Below the pieces are notes generated by a model. It was given only the letters and a program-made list of their open reading frames with translations, was not told where the DNA came from and did no database searches. Below are positions 10,954 through 22,059 of a stretch of 64,000 bases of DNA, one piece after another. The stretch is from contig NC_083698.1 of assembly GCF_033118175.1 (NCBI RefSeq), positions 68,231,001 to 68,295,000 of the forward strand, read 5' to 3'. Source of the stretch: Dama dama (taxonomy: Eukaryota > Chordata > Mammalia > Artiodactyla > Cervidae). The stretch's first letter is position 1; the number at the start of each line of letters is the position of its first letter. The position numbers and the translations under genes are program-made.

Positions 10954-11199
10954 TTCTTCCCATGTCTCATAAAGGAACTGGAAGCTCTCATGGCTCTTGT
11001 TTGTTTCAAGCACTTCACAGAACCTCTGTTGTTGGTGGCCTCTCCAACATAGATCCCCCCTTTCTTGTCTCTAACATTGCTCTACACAGTTTAGCTGCCC
11101 AACTCTTTCCCACCCATTCCTGGGGAGTGCTGACACCTCTGCCTGCAGGTGTGGCCCTGAGTGACCTGCAGGTAATCCCAGCTTTTTTCCCAGTGAAGA
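10954..11199. other. Unassigned DNA
   Basis: No repeat recognised. A plus-strand 80-codon frame crosses it but has no family resemblance that I can see. Confidence 0.3.
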
Positions 11200-11575
11200 C
11201 TTAAGAAATGCCATGTGACTCAATTTTGGCCAATGAAATGTATCAAGGAATATTCATCTTCACTCTTCTGGGCTAGCTTCCAGAAGTGACACTTTTTTTT
11301 AGGTGCCAGCATGCACTGATGTGAGGTTTGGAAATGCTGCAGCCATCCTGTTATTCAGCGTGAGGAAGCGGCTGACAGTGCGGGAGGTTTGGAGCAAGAG
11401 AATGACAGGGTGATGCAACAGTGTCCCTGGATAAGTCAGCACTGGAGCCCACACTACTGATGGACTTCTGGTATGGGGGCTGATAGGTGCATGAGTGTAT
11501 AAACCAATTTAATGTGGGACTTTTATTACTTGCAGCCAAAATAACCTCCAAAATTACAACTATTGTCATATTTAA
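11200..11575 (+). mobile_element. Possible MaLR-type LTR remnant
   Basis: The phrase ttttggccaatgaaatg near the start and a tail of ataaaccaatt followed by ttgcagccaaaataacc resemble old mammalian LTRs of the MaLR/ERVL type. It is an old non-coding copy. The family and the strand are tentative. Confidence 0.3.
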
Positions 11576-11689
11576 TTAAACAATTTTCTTATATTGAAAA
11601 CCCCAATACATGAAAACTCAGTTTTGCATCCACTTTCATGCCAATTCCTGTAGGAAAAAAACTACAATACAATGGTAAGTTAATGAGGA

Positions 11690-11803
11690 TTGTGTTCAAT
11701 GAGGTTGCCATTTCCTACTCCAAGGGATCTTCCAGACCCAGAGATCAAACCCGGGCATCTCTTACATTGGCAGGTGGATTCTTTACTACTGTGCCACTTA
11801 AAA
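11690..11803 (-). mobile_element. Bov-tA SINE head, antisense, truncated
   Basis: Only the head half remains: gttgccatttcctactccaa, gagatcaaacccgggcat and ggcaggtggattctttacta. It abuts the mariner palindrome on its right. Confidence 0.85.
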
Positions 11804-11886
11804 TATTTGGTTGGCTAAAAAGTTTGTTTGGATTTTTCATAGGATGGTATGGGAAAACCTGAATGAATCTTTTGGCAAACCCAATA
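11804..11886. mobile_element. Mariner-derived palindrome, miR-2284/2285-like hairpin
   Basis: An 83-base imperfect palindrome bounded by TA. The left arm is ttggttggctaaaaagtttg and the right arm gaatcttttggcaaaccca. The arms pair over about 33 bases with a short loop near 11843-11850. It matches my memory of the ruminant mariner-type MITE that gave rise to the expanded bta-miR-2284/2285 families. Whether this copy is transcribed and processed cannot be seen from sequence. Confidence 0.7.
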
Positions 11887-12464
11887 GTAATAAGCATTTG
11901 TGACCCATCAAAGTTTCTGTGGGTCAGGAATTTGAGAGCAGCCTATCCGGGTGACTGTAGTCAAACTCTCGGCTGGGGCTGCACTCATCTGAAGGCTTGC
12001 CTGGGGCTGGATGATCTATTTCCAAGATGGCTCACTGACAACACAACTGGCCAACTGGTGCTGGATGTTGGTGAGAGGTCTGAGTTCCTCCCCACACGGC
12101 CACTCCACAGTCTGCATGACTGTGCTGGGATGTGACCTCTGGGTTCCCTGAGACTGAGTGATGCCTCTAAGAAAGTAAGAGTCACCTGACCTAGCTTCAG
12201 AAATCACATATGATCATTTCTACCACATTCACATGACTGGAAGCAAATCTCTGAGTTCATCCCACATTCAGTAGGAGGAAAATAGGCTCCACCTTTTAAA
12301 GGGAAGAAACCATCATGAAGATACTCATCTACACAGACTATTCTAGGAATTGTTATTGAGCTATATCTTCCTCAGGTCTCTAGAAATACAACCACTGTAG
12401 CAATGCAAACCACCACCATTTTGATTATCTGTCAGATCCTCTTTAAGGAGCTCTGCATGTATTG
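11887..12464. other. Unassigned DNA
   Basis: No repeat recognised. Overlapping frames of 60-90 codons lie on both strands near 11863-12207. None has recognisable family motifs or splice context. Confidence 0.3.
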
Positions 12465-12650
12465 TGTGTGTGTGCCCAGTTGTGTCTGACTCTTTGCAAC
12501 CCCATTGACTGTATCTTGCCCGGCTCCTCTGTCCATGGGATTTCCCAGGCAAGAGTCGCCATTTCCTCCTCCAGGGGATCTTCCTAATGCAAGGATTGAA
12601 CCCACATTTCCTGGGTCTCCTGCACTGCAGGCAGATTCCTTACCCATTTA
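12465..12650 (-). mobile_element. Bov-tA SINE, antisense
   Basis: Landmarks: cccagttgtgtctgactctt, ggctcctctgtccatgggat, ccatttcctcctccagggga and tgcactgcaggcagattcct. A short TG run lies at its 3' (left) end. Confidence 0.92.
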
Positions 12651-12654
12651 ATTT

Positions 12655-12812
12655 TCACATCAATCCTATGAATTAGGTACTATTTTTTTTTTAATTTTAC
12701 AGTTATGGAGACAGTCACAGAGCATTATGTGATTTGTCCAAGGTCAGACAACTAGACAATTTCAGACATTACGACCCCAGACTCTGGGTTCTTAAGCACT
12801 TTGTATTTCCTC
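12655..12812 (-). mobile_element. MIR SINE, antisense
   Basis: Antisense MIR core: tcctatgaattaggtacta, then ttatggagacagtcacagag and ttgtccaaggtcagaca. The element is old and diverged. Confidence 0.75.
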
Positions 12813-12951
12813 CTTGCTAGTCTACACTTGTAGGTATTGTCCAAGAGTATTGTTGGCAATTACCTATATTTCATTGACTCTCTGCTTTCTCATGCAGAAT
12901 TTAGACCCTCCTAACCATCCCAGGTAGTTGCCAAGGGCTCTAGTTATGTGC

Positions 12952-13487
12952 TTATGAAGAAAAGCTATGGCCAACCTAGACAGCATGTTAAAAAGCAGAG
13001 ATGTTACTTTACCAACAAAGGTCCGTCTACTCAAAGCTATGGTTTTTCCAGTAGTCATGTATGGATGTGAGAGTTGGACTATAAAGAAAGCTGAGTGCCA
13101 AAGAATTGATGCTTTTGAACTGTGTTGTTGGAGATGACTCTTGAGAGTCCCTTGGACTGCAAGGAGGTCCAACCAGTCCATCCTAAAGGAAATCAGTCCT
13201 GAATATTCATTGGAAGGACTGACGCTGAAGCTGAAACTCCAATACTTTGGCCACCTGATGTGAAGAACTGACCCATTGGAAAAGACCCTTAGGCTGGGCA
13301 AGATTGAAGGCAGGAGGAGAAGGGGATGACAGAGGATGAGATGGTTGGATGGCATCCCCGACTCAATGGACATGAGTTTGCAAACTCCGGGAGTTGGTGA
13401 AGGACAGGGAAGCCTGGCATGATGCAGTCCATGGGGTTGCAGAGTCAAGCACGACTGAGTGACGGAACTGGACTGAACTGAACTGAA
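12952..13487 (+). mobile_element. BovB LINE, 3' end
   Basis: 5'-truncated copy starting at aagaaaagctatggccaacc. It contains tttttccagtagtcatgtat, the gaaggcaggaggagaagggg block and a terminal gaactgaactgaa. It covers the end of the ORF after RT plus the 3' UTR. A convincing target duplication was not found. Confidence 0.93.
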
Positions 13488-14944
13488 TAATGTGGCATCA
13501 GCCATGACTTTCTTCTCTCCTCATCTGGCTTCCTTCTTCAGGTCCTCACTAGGTATCAGCATCACCCTCTCAAGGTCACCGTATAGAAGGGTATCAAACC
13601 AAGCTGTTAGTGCTCAGTATCTAAGAATGTTTTTTAATGAAATAGCCATTTTCATTTTCACTTTGATGGTCTGCTGTACTTTTCCACCCCACGTGTACAC
13701 ATCTCCTTTCCTTGTACATAAAGCCCATTTTCCTCCTGCCTCTTTCCCCACAGAACCTGCCCCTGTCTCTTCTCAGGAAGAGTCCTTACCTTGGAGGCAA
13801 GAGTCATTGTGCTGGCCAGCTTCTGGCAGACCTTCCCAGTGGGTTCACTGTACATTGTCCAGGGGGTCTGATCTCCAGTGGTGGAGAGAGCTTGGACCCA
13901 ATTTGGGATTCCTACCACATTGAAAAAAAAAAGGAAATACAATGCTATATGATAAACTCGAATTCCAAGAAATGGAGGTACTCCTAAACAATTCTCACCT
14001 GTAAATAACTCATTTCCTTACATATAAATAAAATTCTCCCTGGATATGTAGACATTTCACACATAAGCCAGTCAGTTGTGAATCTTCCCACCTGTAATAC
14101 ATGATGCTGAGGCTTCTTCCGTCAGTCATCCAGAAATCTCACTGAGCAACAACTGTCTCTCAGGTAAAAGCCACACAAAGGGAAGCAGCACCAAGCAGAC
14201 AGACACGTCCCCTGGCTTCATGGAGGGTTAGCCAAGTAGGGTGTAATGGGAGGGGGACCGTCACTTACAGACCCTATTGCCGGGGAGGGTCTTGTGGCTG
14301 TGAACATGTGGGTGAAGCCTTTTAACTTCTATATGGCACATTTCACTGAAAGGAAACCAGGAGCCTTTGGAACAAGGCCCACTGAATTCTTGCCATTGTG
14401 ATTCTGGCATGAAGGCCTTGTTTGCCTCACAAGAGCATCAACACAAGAAATTACATGTAGATTTAAAAAATCTGGAAGGGGGCATAGATTTGTCTTCAGC
14501 TGAGCAGGAAATAGGCTGTCGCCCACATCATCTCTCCCTGGCTAATCTACAGTGTTAATAATCTATATCACACTCTTCAGAGCTTCATCACTGCTCTTGC
14601 ACCATCTGGTACAATTTTACATGGCTTCCAGTCCATCCATGAGTTAGCTGCCCCACAAGCTAGTTAGCTCCTTGAAGGCATGGAGCTACCTCTCTTCTTG
14701 AGACTGAGCTCAGGCTGGCTCTGCAGGGCAGCTTAGTGACCCCACCACCCCCAGTAGGTCCCAATGTATTCAGGCCTTCCTGGGGTATCCCCACCCCTTT
14801 TCTTCTTCAAACCCATGACTGTGGACTTGGCCTTTTGCCCCACCATCCTCATTTGCCTTCATCCCTCAGGGCTTTATCTCTGTTATCTTCTTTTCTCTAT
14901 CCTCTCCCCAGCTTGAAGGGGTTCTGTTTTCTCTTCATTCACAT
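13488..14944. other. Unassigned stretch without recognised repeats
   Basis: About 1.5 kb of mixed sequence. A 143-codon plus frame starts at 13492 and a 94-codon minus frame overlaps it. Neither shows domain motifs or splice-site framing that I trust. A weak L2/L3-like phrase (tagctccttgaaggcatgga) is near 14665. Confidence 0.35.
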
Positions 14945-16545
14945 AATGCACCTTTACTGAGCATTACCGTATACCAGCACTGTGCTGGATTCTAAAGACA
15001 CAAAGACAGCCAGGACATGGCTCCCTGCCTTAGTGGGGCTCGCAGTCCCATGAGGGGAGAGACTCAAGTGAATCATGGATTATGGAACCATGTGAAAAAT
15101 AACACATAGAGGTAGGTGCAGGGTACTATGAAAAGCCCAGGAATGTCAGTCAGTTGGGAGCATTAAATCAGACCCCCCCATGCATAAAAGGGGGGTTTAA
15201 CACTTTCAAGTGTCAATGTGTGATAAACAGATGACCCTAAAATATTCAAGCTACAAAGAACCTAAATACCCTAATCCACTATCAGTTCACGGAGGAAGAA
15301 AGAAACCCAGTGAGGGAAAAGTCATCGCTAAAGGTCACACCCCCTGATGCTGGTGAAGCCAAGACTACAACCAGAGCTGGAGTGTAGCCAGATTTGGTGG
15401 TAAGGAGGGGTGGTGGAAGGGTGATGTTGTAATAATTCAGGTGTCAAGGAAAAACAGAAACAGTTAAGCAGTTAGTACAATAAATTGGGTGAGAAAGGAC
15501 AGATGAAGAAATGATGGTGGCATGCACCAGGTGCAGAAGCTAAAAAGAGGTCAGACTGTACCTACATTTAAAAAGGAAAGCTGACAGAATTTACTCATGC
15601 TCTGGATATGGTGTGCGGAAGAAAGAAGAATCCAGGATGGCTCCAAAGTTAGAATTTGAGCAGTTGGAAATTTAAGAATTCAACAATGAAGATGTAGAAG
15701 ATGATAGAAAGAATAGAGGAAAATAAGGATTTGTTTTGGGACATGTCAAACTTGTGATGCCTATTAAAAGTCCAAGCAGAGAGGTCTACTTGGCAGTTGG
15801 ATAGACAAGTCTGGAGTGGGTCTAGAGATAGACATATTAGATGCATCAGCATGTGGATGGACTTTTAAGCCAAGAGAGGATGAGATCATCCACAGAAAGA
15901 GTGAAGACAGAGAAGTCCGAGGACTCAGCTTTGGACACTCTAGTATTTAGAGTTGGAAAGATACTGATACATTCAATTAAGTGGTTAGTGGGAAATTACC
16001 ATTGGCTTTGGCAAGAAGGAGGTCATTAGAGACCTCAATAAGACCAGTTTTGGCAGCGTGAAGAGAAGCAACAGCCTGAGTGGATTCAAGAAAGAACGGA
16101 AGGAGAGAAAGTAGACAGAAAAGTCTTTAGGAGGATTTACCATAAAGGGGAGAAGAGAAACTGGGCAGTATCTGAAGGAAGACAGAGTCAAGAGAGTTCT
16201 TTCCTTTCTCAGGAGGGAGGTTACAATCTCTATGTTTGATGAGATGATTCAGAAGAGAAGATGCAACTGTTGATGCACAAGAGAGAGGCTACACGGGAAA
16301 GAGGTTCCTTTTGAGCAGGAGAGAGGAAGAACCTGAGCAGAGGGGTCACCCTGGAGGCTCACTGTTTTAACAGGAGAGAAGGCAGAGGAAGTGGGTACAG
16401 GTGATTCTCATGGTGGGAATGTGTGGAAATTTATTTCTGCTTATTTCTATTTTCTTAGGAAAGAAGAAGCAAGAAAAGGAAAATGGGAAAGAAGTTGTTG
16501 GATGCTTGAGAAGAGAGGAAGAACTTTTTAAAAGCCAGGAGATTG
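14945..16545 (-). mobile_element. L2 LINE, long antisense copy (3' UTR and RT C-terminal region)
   Basis: Starting at the left, the antisense 3' end (tttactgagcattaccgtat, ccagcactgtgctggat) is followed, with a weakly matching middle, by antisense ORF2. The block gggacatgtcaaacttgtga / tgcctattaaaagtccaagc / ggcagttggatagacaagtc is the well-known antisense L2 RT text. It continues to ttatttctattttcttagga near 16450. The order is collinear with an L2 read on the minus strand. It is a very old copy with many stops. Confidence 0.75.
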
Positions 16546-16554
16546 GGACAGTGA

Positions 16555-17235
16555 ACCAACAAAGTCAATAGAGGGGGGCAACTCTGGAGTTTTACGCTGC
16601 TCACACATTTACAATGAGGCCAGTCAGTACCGTTGTGAGTCTTGCTTCAATCACACCCAGCTGCCTGGGTGCTGGTGAAAAGTAAGCAGAGGGCTGCATT
16701 TAACCAGATGCGTTAACCATATGATTCCGTTGATTTGACATCTGGGACTTTGCTGACCCTTGCGAGATATCGCTTCCTGGGGCTGCCAATTCCTAGAGCT
16801 AGTAAAGGACTTGTCTGTGAACACACCTTTCACCAAGCAATCCAGAGCCCACACTCTCAGCCATCTCCCCTGCTGGCTTTCACACTTGGATACTTTTCCT
16901 CTGTCTAATCACCCCAGGGCCAGGGAGGGACAATCTTGCCCCAGGCCCTCTGAAATTATTCAAACTAGCTGATTTTAAACCTGCTTGCTCTGCCTCCCTA
17001 CTTCCTTCCTGCGGAAACCACAATAAAACCTCTTACTTCAGCTTCCCCCTTGCTCCTTCTGCCTCCTGACCCTGCTTTTCTGTGTCATTCCCCACACTAC
17101 CCCTAACACAGTGCATCCCACCCCCACTACCCCCTTCCCAACTCCTGTCCTGGAATCTGTGAGTGTAACATATTAGCTTTTCACTGGCTGTCATCTCCTG
17201 ATCTGTTGGCCTCAGCCTACCAAACAATAACAAAA
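16555..17235 (+). mobile_element. Possible solitary LTR inserted in the L2
   Basis: This sequence does not fit the L2 on either side. It has LTR-like architecture: a pyrimidine-rich second half, an AATAAA signal (ccacaataaaacctcttact at about 17018-17037) and a TG-containing downstream stretch. Family not determined, and no internal viral genes are present. Confidence 0.35.
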
Positions 17236-17359
17236 TCTACATTTTGAAAACCAGAATTGCATTTTGTCAGGAGTGAGGAAATAAATACAAAAATGAACCA
17301 AGGAACCTAAGCTACGGAAGGAGCTCAGGACAAAAGAGGTAGAGTGACACTAAAAAGCA

Positions 17360-17775
17360 GTAGGATCAATGGACTGGGGGCTTGTAAGGTTGAAGAAACA
17401 CTGGAATCCGAGTAACTGGGAGGGAGATAGTAAGATAGGGGATGGTGGTCAGACAGCAAAATTACTGAGATTATTGAGGGAGCGCACTTATAAACAAGGA
17501 CTCAATCCAGGGCATGGCCAAGGGAGCAGATGGCTGACTGTGGGGTATAGAAAATCATCAGAGGAAGAGAAATCAAGAATGAGAAGTCAGACTTTTAGGA
17601 GAATCATCTATTTGGATACTGAAGTCACTAAGAATTATATCAGGGATAGAATTGATGGGGAGAGAGTGAATCAGGTGCTTAAAATCCTCAAGGGATAAGG
17701 AGTAGCACCTAGAGGTGAGTAGATGACTATGACAATTTTATTACAGTCGCTAAAAGCAATGGTACATCAAACGCG
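17360..17775 (-). mobile_element. L2 LINE, antisense endonuclease region
   Basis: Text such as ttggatactgaagtcactaa and tcagtagatga-like phrases (gtgagtagatgactatgaca) is the antisense of the L2 endonuclease segment that encodes the GDFN-type motif. It lies in the expected upstream position relative to the RT region at 15415-16545, so both probably belong to one L2 copy more than 2 kb long. Confidence 0.6.
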
Positions 17776-19589
17776 AATCTGAGCATAGAACCGAAGCTCA
17801 CTTAACTTCTTCCTAGAAATCAAATAGAGAGAGGCCATTTATCTCTGCTGAGATGAGTACAGCACGGGGTTTACAGATATCAGAGCAGCTGATTCAAACA
17901 GCTGCTCCACATTGCCTCCAAAGTTCCCAGAGGTGCCTAAGGGACCATCAGTTGGGTGTGGGGATGGCAGGAGAGGAGGGAGGCAAGAGAGGGGGTGGAA
18001 GGGGATTAACTGTCTAGTTAAGAGGAAAATGAAGAGATGGGGCTCTGTGTTCTCTGCTTCACCTCCATCCAACCCGAGAAGCTCTACTTTTCATTGCTTA
18101 TATTTGAGGTTTTCATTTGTGAGGTGACATGTATGTAGGACACAAGCAACTCTTTCAAACTTTTCCATGCTTAGGAATTTAGGATTCAAAAGGGATTCCA
18201 AACATATTCCTTATAAATACCATCAGTTTACTGTATGAGTTTTCATCGTGTAGAACAATTACGATGAAGGGTGTAAGGCCCAAATAAATCTATGAAATAG
18301 AGGACTGGGTTATAAAAATATTCTGGTCTACTTGAAATAACCCTTTCAGGAATTCCTCCTTTATTGGGAACAATTTATTTCTCTTAATTTATTTGCAAAG
18401 TTTTCATCCTAGTAAGTGGAACTGAAGTTTAGGCGGAGGTGTGTAACACATACAGACAAATATAACCATTGATTTTTTTTTTTTTTTTGCTTTGATATAA
18501 TTTTATTATGGCATATGTTTTGTCAAGATGTTGTGACATTACCTCAGGGAAGGCTGACACATTCTCCTGACTTTACAATGTAAATGTTTTGACTCAGCGA
18601 AAGTTTCCTTCAGGACAAACACTGAAAGTTGGCAAATTCATTCTGCTGAAAAGCCTCCTGGATGATATATTATTCATCCCCAAAGATGAAGCCTGACCAC
18701 TTGTTTTTTTTTTTTTTTTTTTGCTTGTTTGAAATCATAGAGACGATCATAGAGTCTTATGGTTACTCCTCTATGTGAAATCGAGAAATTGATCTTGTCC
18801 TCATTTATTTTTCCTGAGAAGACTGTGAGGAGGCAATCTTGTCTCTTCTTTTGAAAGCAAATTCAAAAAAGTGTCCCACCAGGTGAAATGAGCAAGCGAT
18901 AGCTCTCTTGCTCCAGCGCACGGTGTGCTGAATCAAAAAAGTCTTGCTTATCTGGCATTTGGGTAAATTTGCTGGGGAATAATGAAATAGACTCAGCCAG
19001 GCTTCCTCTGAAGTTCAAACACGCCTGGAGCAGCACTTGCTCCAGGGACGTCAGGCAGATTAGATTTGGGCTCTCCAGGGCTGGCTGTGCAGAGCAGCAC
19101 CTAGAGAGGCCTCAGACAATTTATCTGTGCTTCTGTGGAAGCGTGGACTGGATGTGCACTGTTGTTCCTTAATTACGACTCTCTGAGAGGGTTCAAAACA
19201 TTCTTTGTAAACCTACTTGGGGTTTTTCTCCTCTGCTAAGAAACCGAGCAGTGGACCTTCCTCTCAGCTGGTAATAATGGGCTTACAGGCCTGCTGCTCT
19301 CACTGTCACAGACAGTCCGGGTCTCCAGGTCCAGGGGTCACTCTCTGAGTCTCAGTTGGAGTGCCATGATTAGAAAAAGGCTGTTGGATGGAGGGATATA
19401 AATTTAAACCTGAATCCAAGCATTTAAACCCTTGAACAGTCTTTTCTCTTATACTTGGTAGGGGTGCTTTTGATTTAAATGGGATGCATTTGGTTTCAAA
19501 CATTTACTCCTTTCTACCACATATCTGATGGATTCAAACATGACAGGCAAAGCATCAAGGCAGTTAAGGACACTACTTGAAGTCGAAGG
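17776..19589. other. Repeat-poor stretch with two poly(T) tracts
   Basis: About 1.8 kb without a recognisable family. T runs lie at about 18473-18488 and 18704-18722. The second is flanked by a 7-mer cttgttt on both sides (18700-18706, 18724-18730). The part from 18500 to 19260 has a varied, non-repetitive texture that could be conserved non-coding DNA. No coding frame of note. Confidence 0.35.
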
Positions 19590-19750
19590 ACCTCAAGGCC
19601 TGGCTCTGATACTAACAGTGCGATTGTAGGACAAATGTCTAACGTTTCTGAGTTTCTCTTTCATCTATCTCACAGAGCTGTTGGGAGGGTCAAATGAAAC
19701 TTCATAATGGTTCTTTCAGATACCAGGTGTAGTCATTATGAAGGTTATTC
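19590..19750 (+). mobile_element. MIR SINE
   Basis: Sense MIR core: tggctctgatactaacagtg, then ctgagtttctctttcatcta and cacagagctgttgggagggt. Diverged. Confidence 0.65.
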
Positions 19751-20819
19751 TGTGTACTTGAAATGCAAAGATCCGTGTTGCTTAGCCTCTCCTTATGTTG
19801 ATGAATAAATGTTAAGTTGTTCTTACGGGGTGGCTGGATGCACATCCAATGCGCAGCATAACTTCTGCCACATAATTGCTACCGTATTTGCTAGCTGTTG
19901 AGTGAATGAAAAAGGAACAAAGTTTTCAGAGACCTGAGTGTGTGAGGTTAGAATTCCTGCGTTCTATGGGAAGGATGACAGGGCTCTCACTGCTGCCGCC
20001 ATCAAATACTAGCAAGTGCTCACATTTCTCATTGGTCCAGGAGGGGCTGGGATGTCCCCAGGTGCTGTTAAGGGAGTACATAAACCCAGTTGTTGGGAGC
20101 CGTGGCAGACCTAAGACATGGGCTACCCAGAGGGCGCCTTGGGCAAGTGAGGCATGAGTGAGGGATGCTACTAGACGGAGAGGCTCTGGAAACATGTGCT
20201 TGGACTTGGCCCTGATCATTCATTCTTGGAATGACTCCAGTCATTCCCAGGACAGTCATGGGTCTTGATGTGCAAGGTAATACCTGCCAATGGTTGCCCT
20301 CGTTGAGAGTCACATAATCATGGACGAGTTCTGAGGTCACAGCAAGTATGAAGCCTTTACATCTCACTTTCTATGGGGAGAAGAGAGGATTGCTTTTCAT
20401 ATTCATTACATCAAATTCTGCTTCCACCCTGGATATAGAAAACTGAAGAGACTGTCACCCTTTTCAGCAGGTAAAACTTTGATAAACAACAAAGTTATAA
20501 TTCTTCCTGAAATCATTAGAGATCGAAGGTTGTGGGTAACTGAAGAGCCTGAAATCTAAGAAAAGACAGGGTGTTCCAAGAAGAGGTGGGAGGGAAGCCC
20601 TGGCTCAGCTGTGCAGAGTGTGAGTGGCAGAGATGCCAGGGTCACACAAGTGAATCAGAAGAATTCAGATAAAACTAAACAGTTGCCATGCCAAGTATGG
20701 ACTAGGATCCATACGAGCTGCAGTCATAGTGGGAGTATATAGTTCCTGTAGAGTTTTCTCCATGAACCTTACCAGATTCTCACTGAGAAAGACTGGGCAC
20801 CAGGAAGAGAAAGGGATGG
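19751..20819. other. Unassigned DNA
   Basis: Short overlapping frames lie around 19906-20367 on both strands, but no family resemblance and no repeat signature were recognised. Confidence 0.3.
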
Positions 20820-21640
20820 GCAGTCAAATAATAGTGTATATACATCCCACTCTAGGAGGTGGACTTCAATTTCCTCCCTTCAGTATGAGCTGGACTTAGT
20901 GACTCGTTTCCAATGAAGAGAGGATGGAAAGTGGAAAAGTAAGTAAGTTTATAGTGGAGAAAATTGGTCATGATCAAGGTCACATTAACCAAGAAATCAT
21001 GAGGACATCATGTTCCCTGATATGATGCAATGAGAAGGGCACGTCACCTCTGTATTTATCCCTCAAATCCTTAACCCCTGTTTAGCCATGATAAAACAGA
21101 AGATAAACTCCACTTGAGGAACATACTACAAAACACCTGACCAGTACTCTTGGAAAAGTGTCAATGTCATGAAAAACAAAGAAAGATGGAGAAACTGTCA
21201 CAGATGAGACTAAGGAGACAGGTTGACCAAGGGCTTGGTGGGCTGCTGGATGGGATCCAGAACGGAAAAATGCCTATGGAAAAAGCTAGTGATTTTTGAA
21301 TAAAGTCTATAGTTAACAGTAATTTACCAGTGTCAGTTTCTTAGTTTTGATAAATGTATAATACCATGTTCTGTAAGATGTCAACATTAGGGGAAGTTGG
21401 TAGAGAATATGTGAGAAGTCTCTGTGCTATCTCGGCAAGCTCTCTGTAAGTGTAAACTTGCTCCCAGATGAGAGCTGTGGGAAGATTTGATTGTAAGAGA
21501 GAAAGAGAGAACTTCTTGAGGTGATGGAAATATTCTATGTGTGTTTGTCAAAACTTATTGAACTGTACCCTTAAAAAGGTAAATGTTACTATCTTACTAT
21601 ATGTAAGTTACACCTCATAAACCTGACAAAAATAGGCTCA
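20820..21640 (+). mobile_element. L1M-type LINE, 3' end
   Basis: Sense 3' UTR text of old mammalian L1M elements: ggaacatactacaaaacacc, gtcaatgtcatgaaaaacaa, gctggatgggatccagaac, tttgtcaaaacttattgaac and tgtaagttacacctcataaa. Subfamily not fixed. Confidence 0.65.
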
Positions 21641-22059
21641 TCACTGTTGGGGGACTTATAAGAATGTGAGGCTTGTAGAGAATGAAAGTGAAAGCTCTAT
21701 ACTAGTAAACTCCTCAGCCCTTTGCGCGTTTCCTATTAAGAACTCACTCAGTTTTGTTATGGAGGAAAAATTTTATTTACCTCAAATTGATTTTTTCTAA
21801 AGTGCAAAGTATGGGAGATGGGCCAAACTTTCATCCTCTGTACCCCAGTTGAAATATTTATAGATATTTCAGCAACTCTAGTAGAGTAAAAAGAACCAGG
21901 GAGTTCACATTGCAACAGAAACTGTGGGCGAGGGTAGGTCTCTGCCTCCTCTGCAAACACATCTTCCTGTTGGTGAAACAGCTGTACCAGAAGAGTGGTG
22001 CTTGCAGCAACTGGGTACTCTTTACAGCAAAGGGGAGGACTTTAAAAACTATTTTAAAA
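21641..22059. other. Unassigned DNA
   Basis: Nothing recognisable. AT-rich between L1M pieces. Confidence 0.3.

Noticed and set aside
12864..13505. 213-codon minus-strand frame
   Set aside because: It is almost entirely the reverse strand of a BovB 3' end, where long antisense frames are common by-products.
13492..13923. 143-codon plus-strand frame as a possible gene
   Set aside because: It has no recognisable domain, and an overlapping 94-codon frame lies on the other strand. No convincing splice context or start context was seen.
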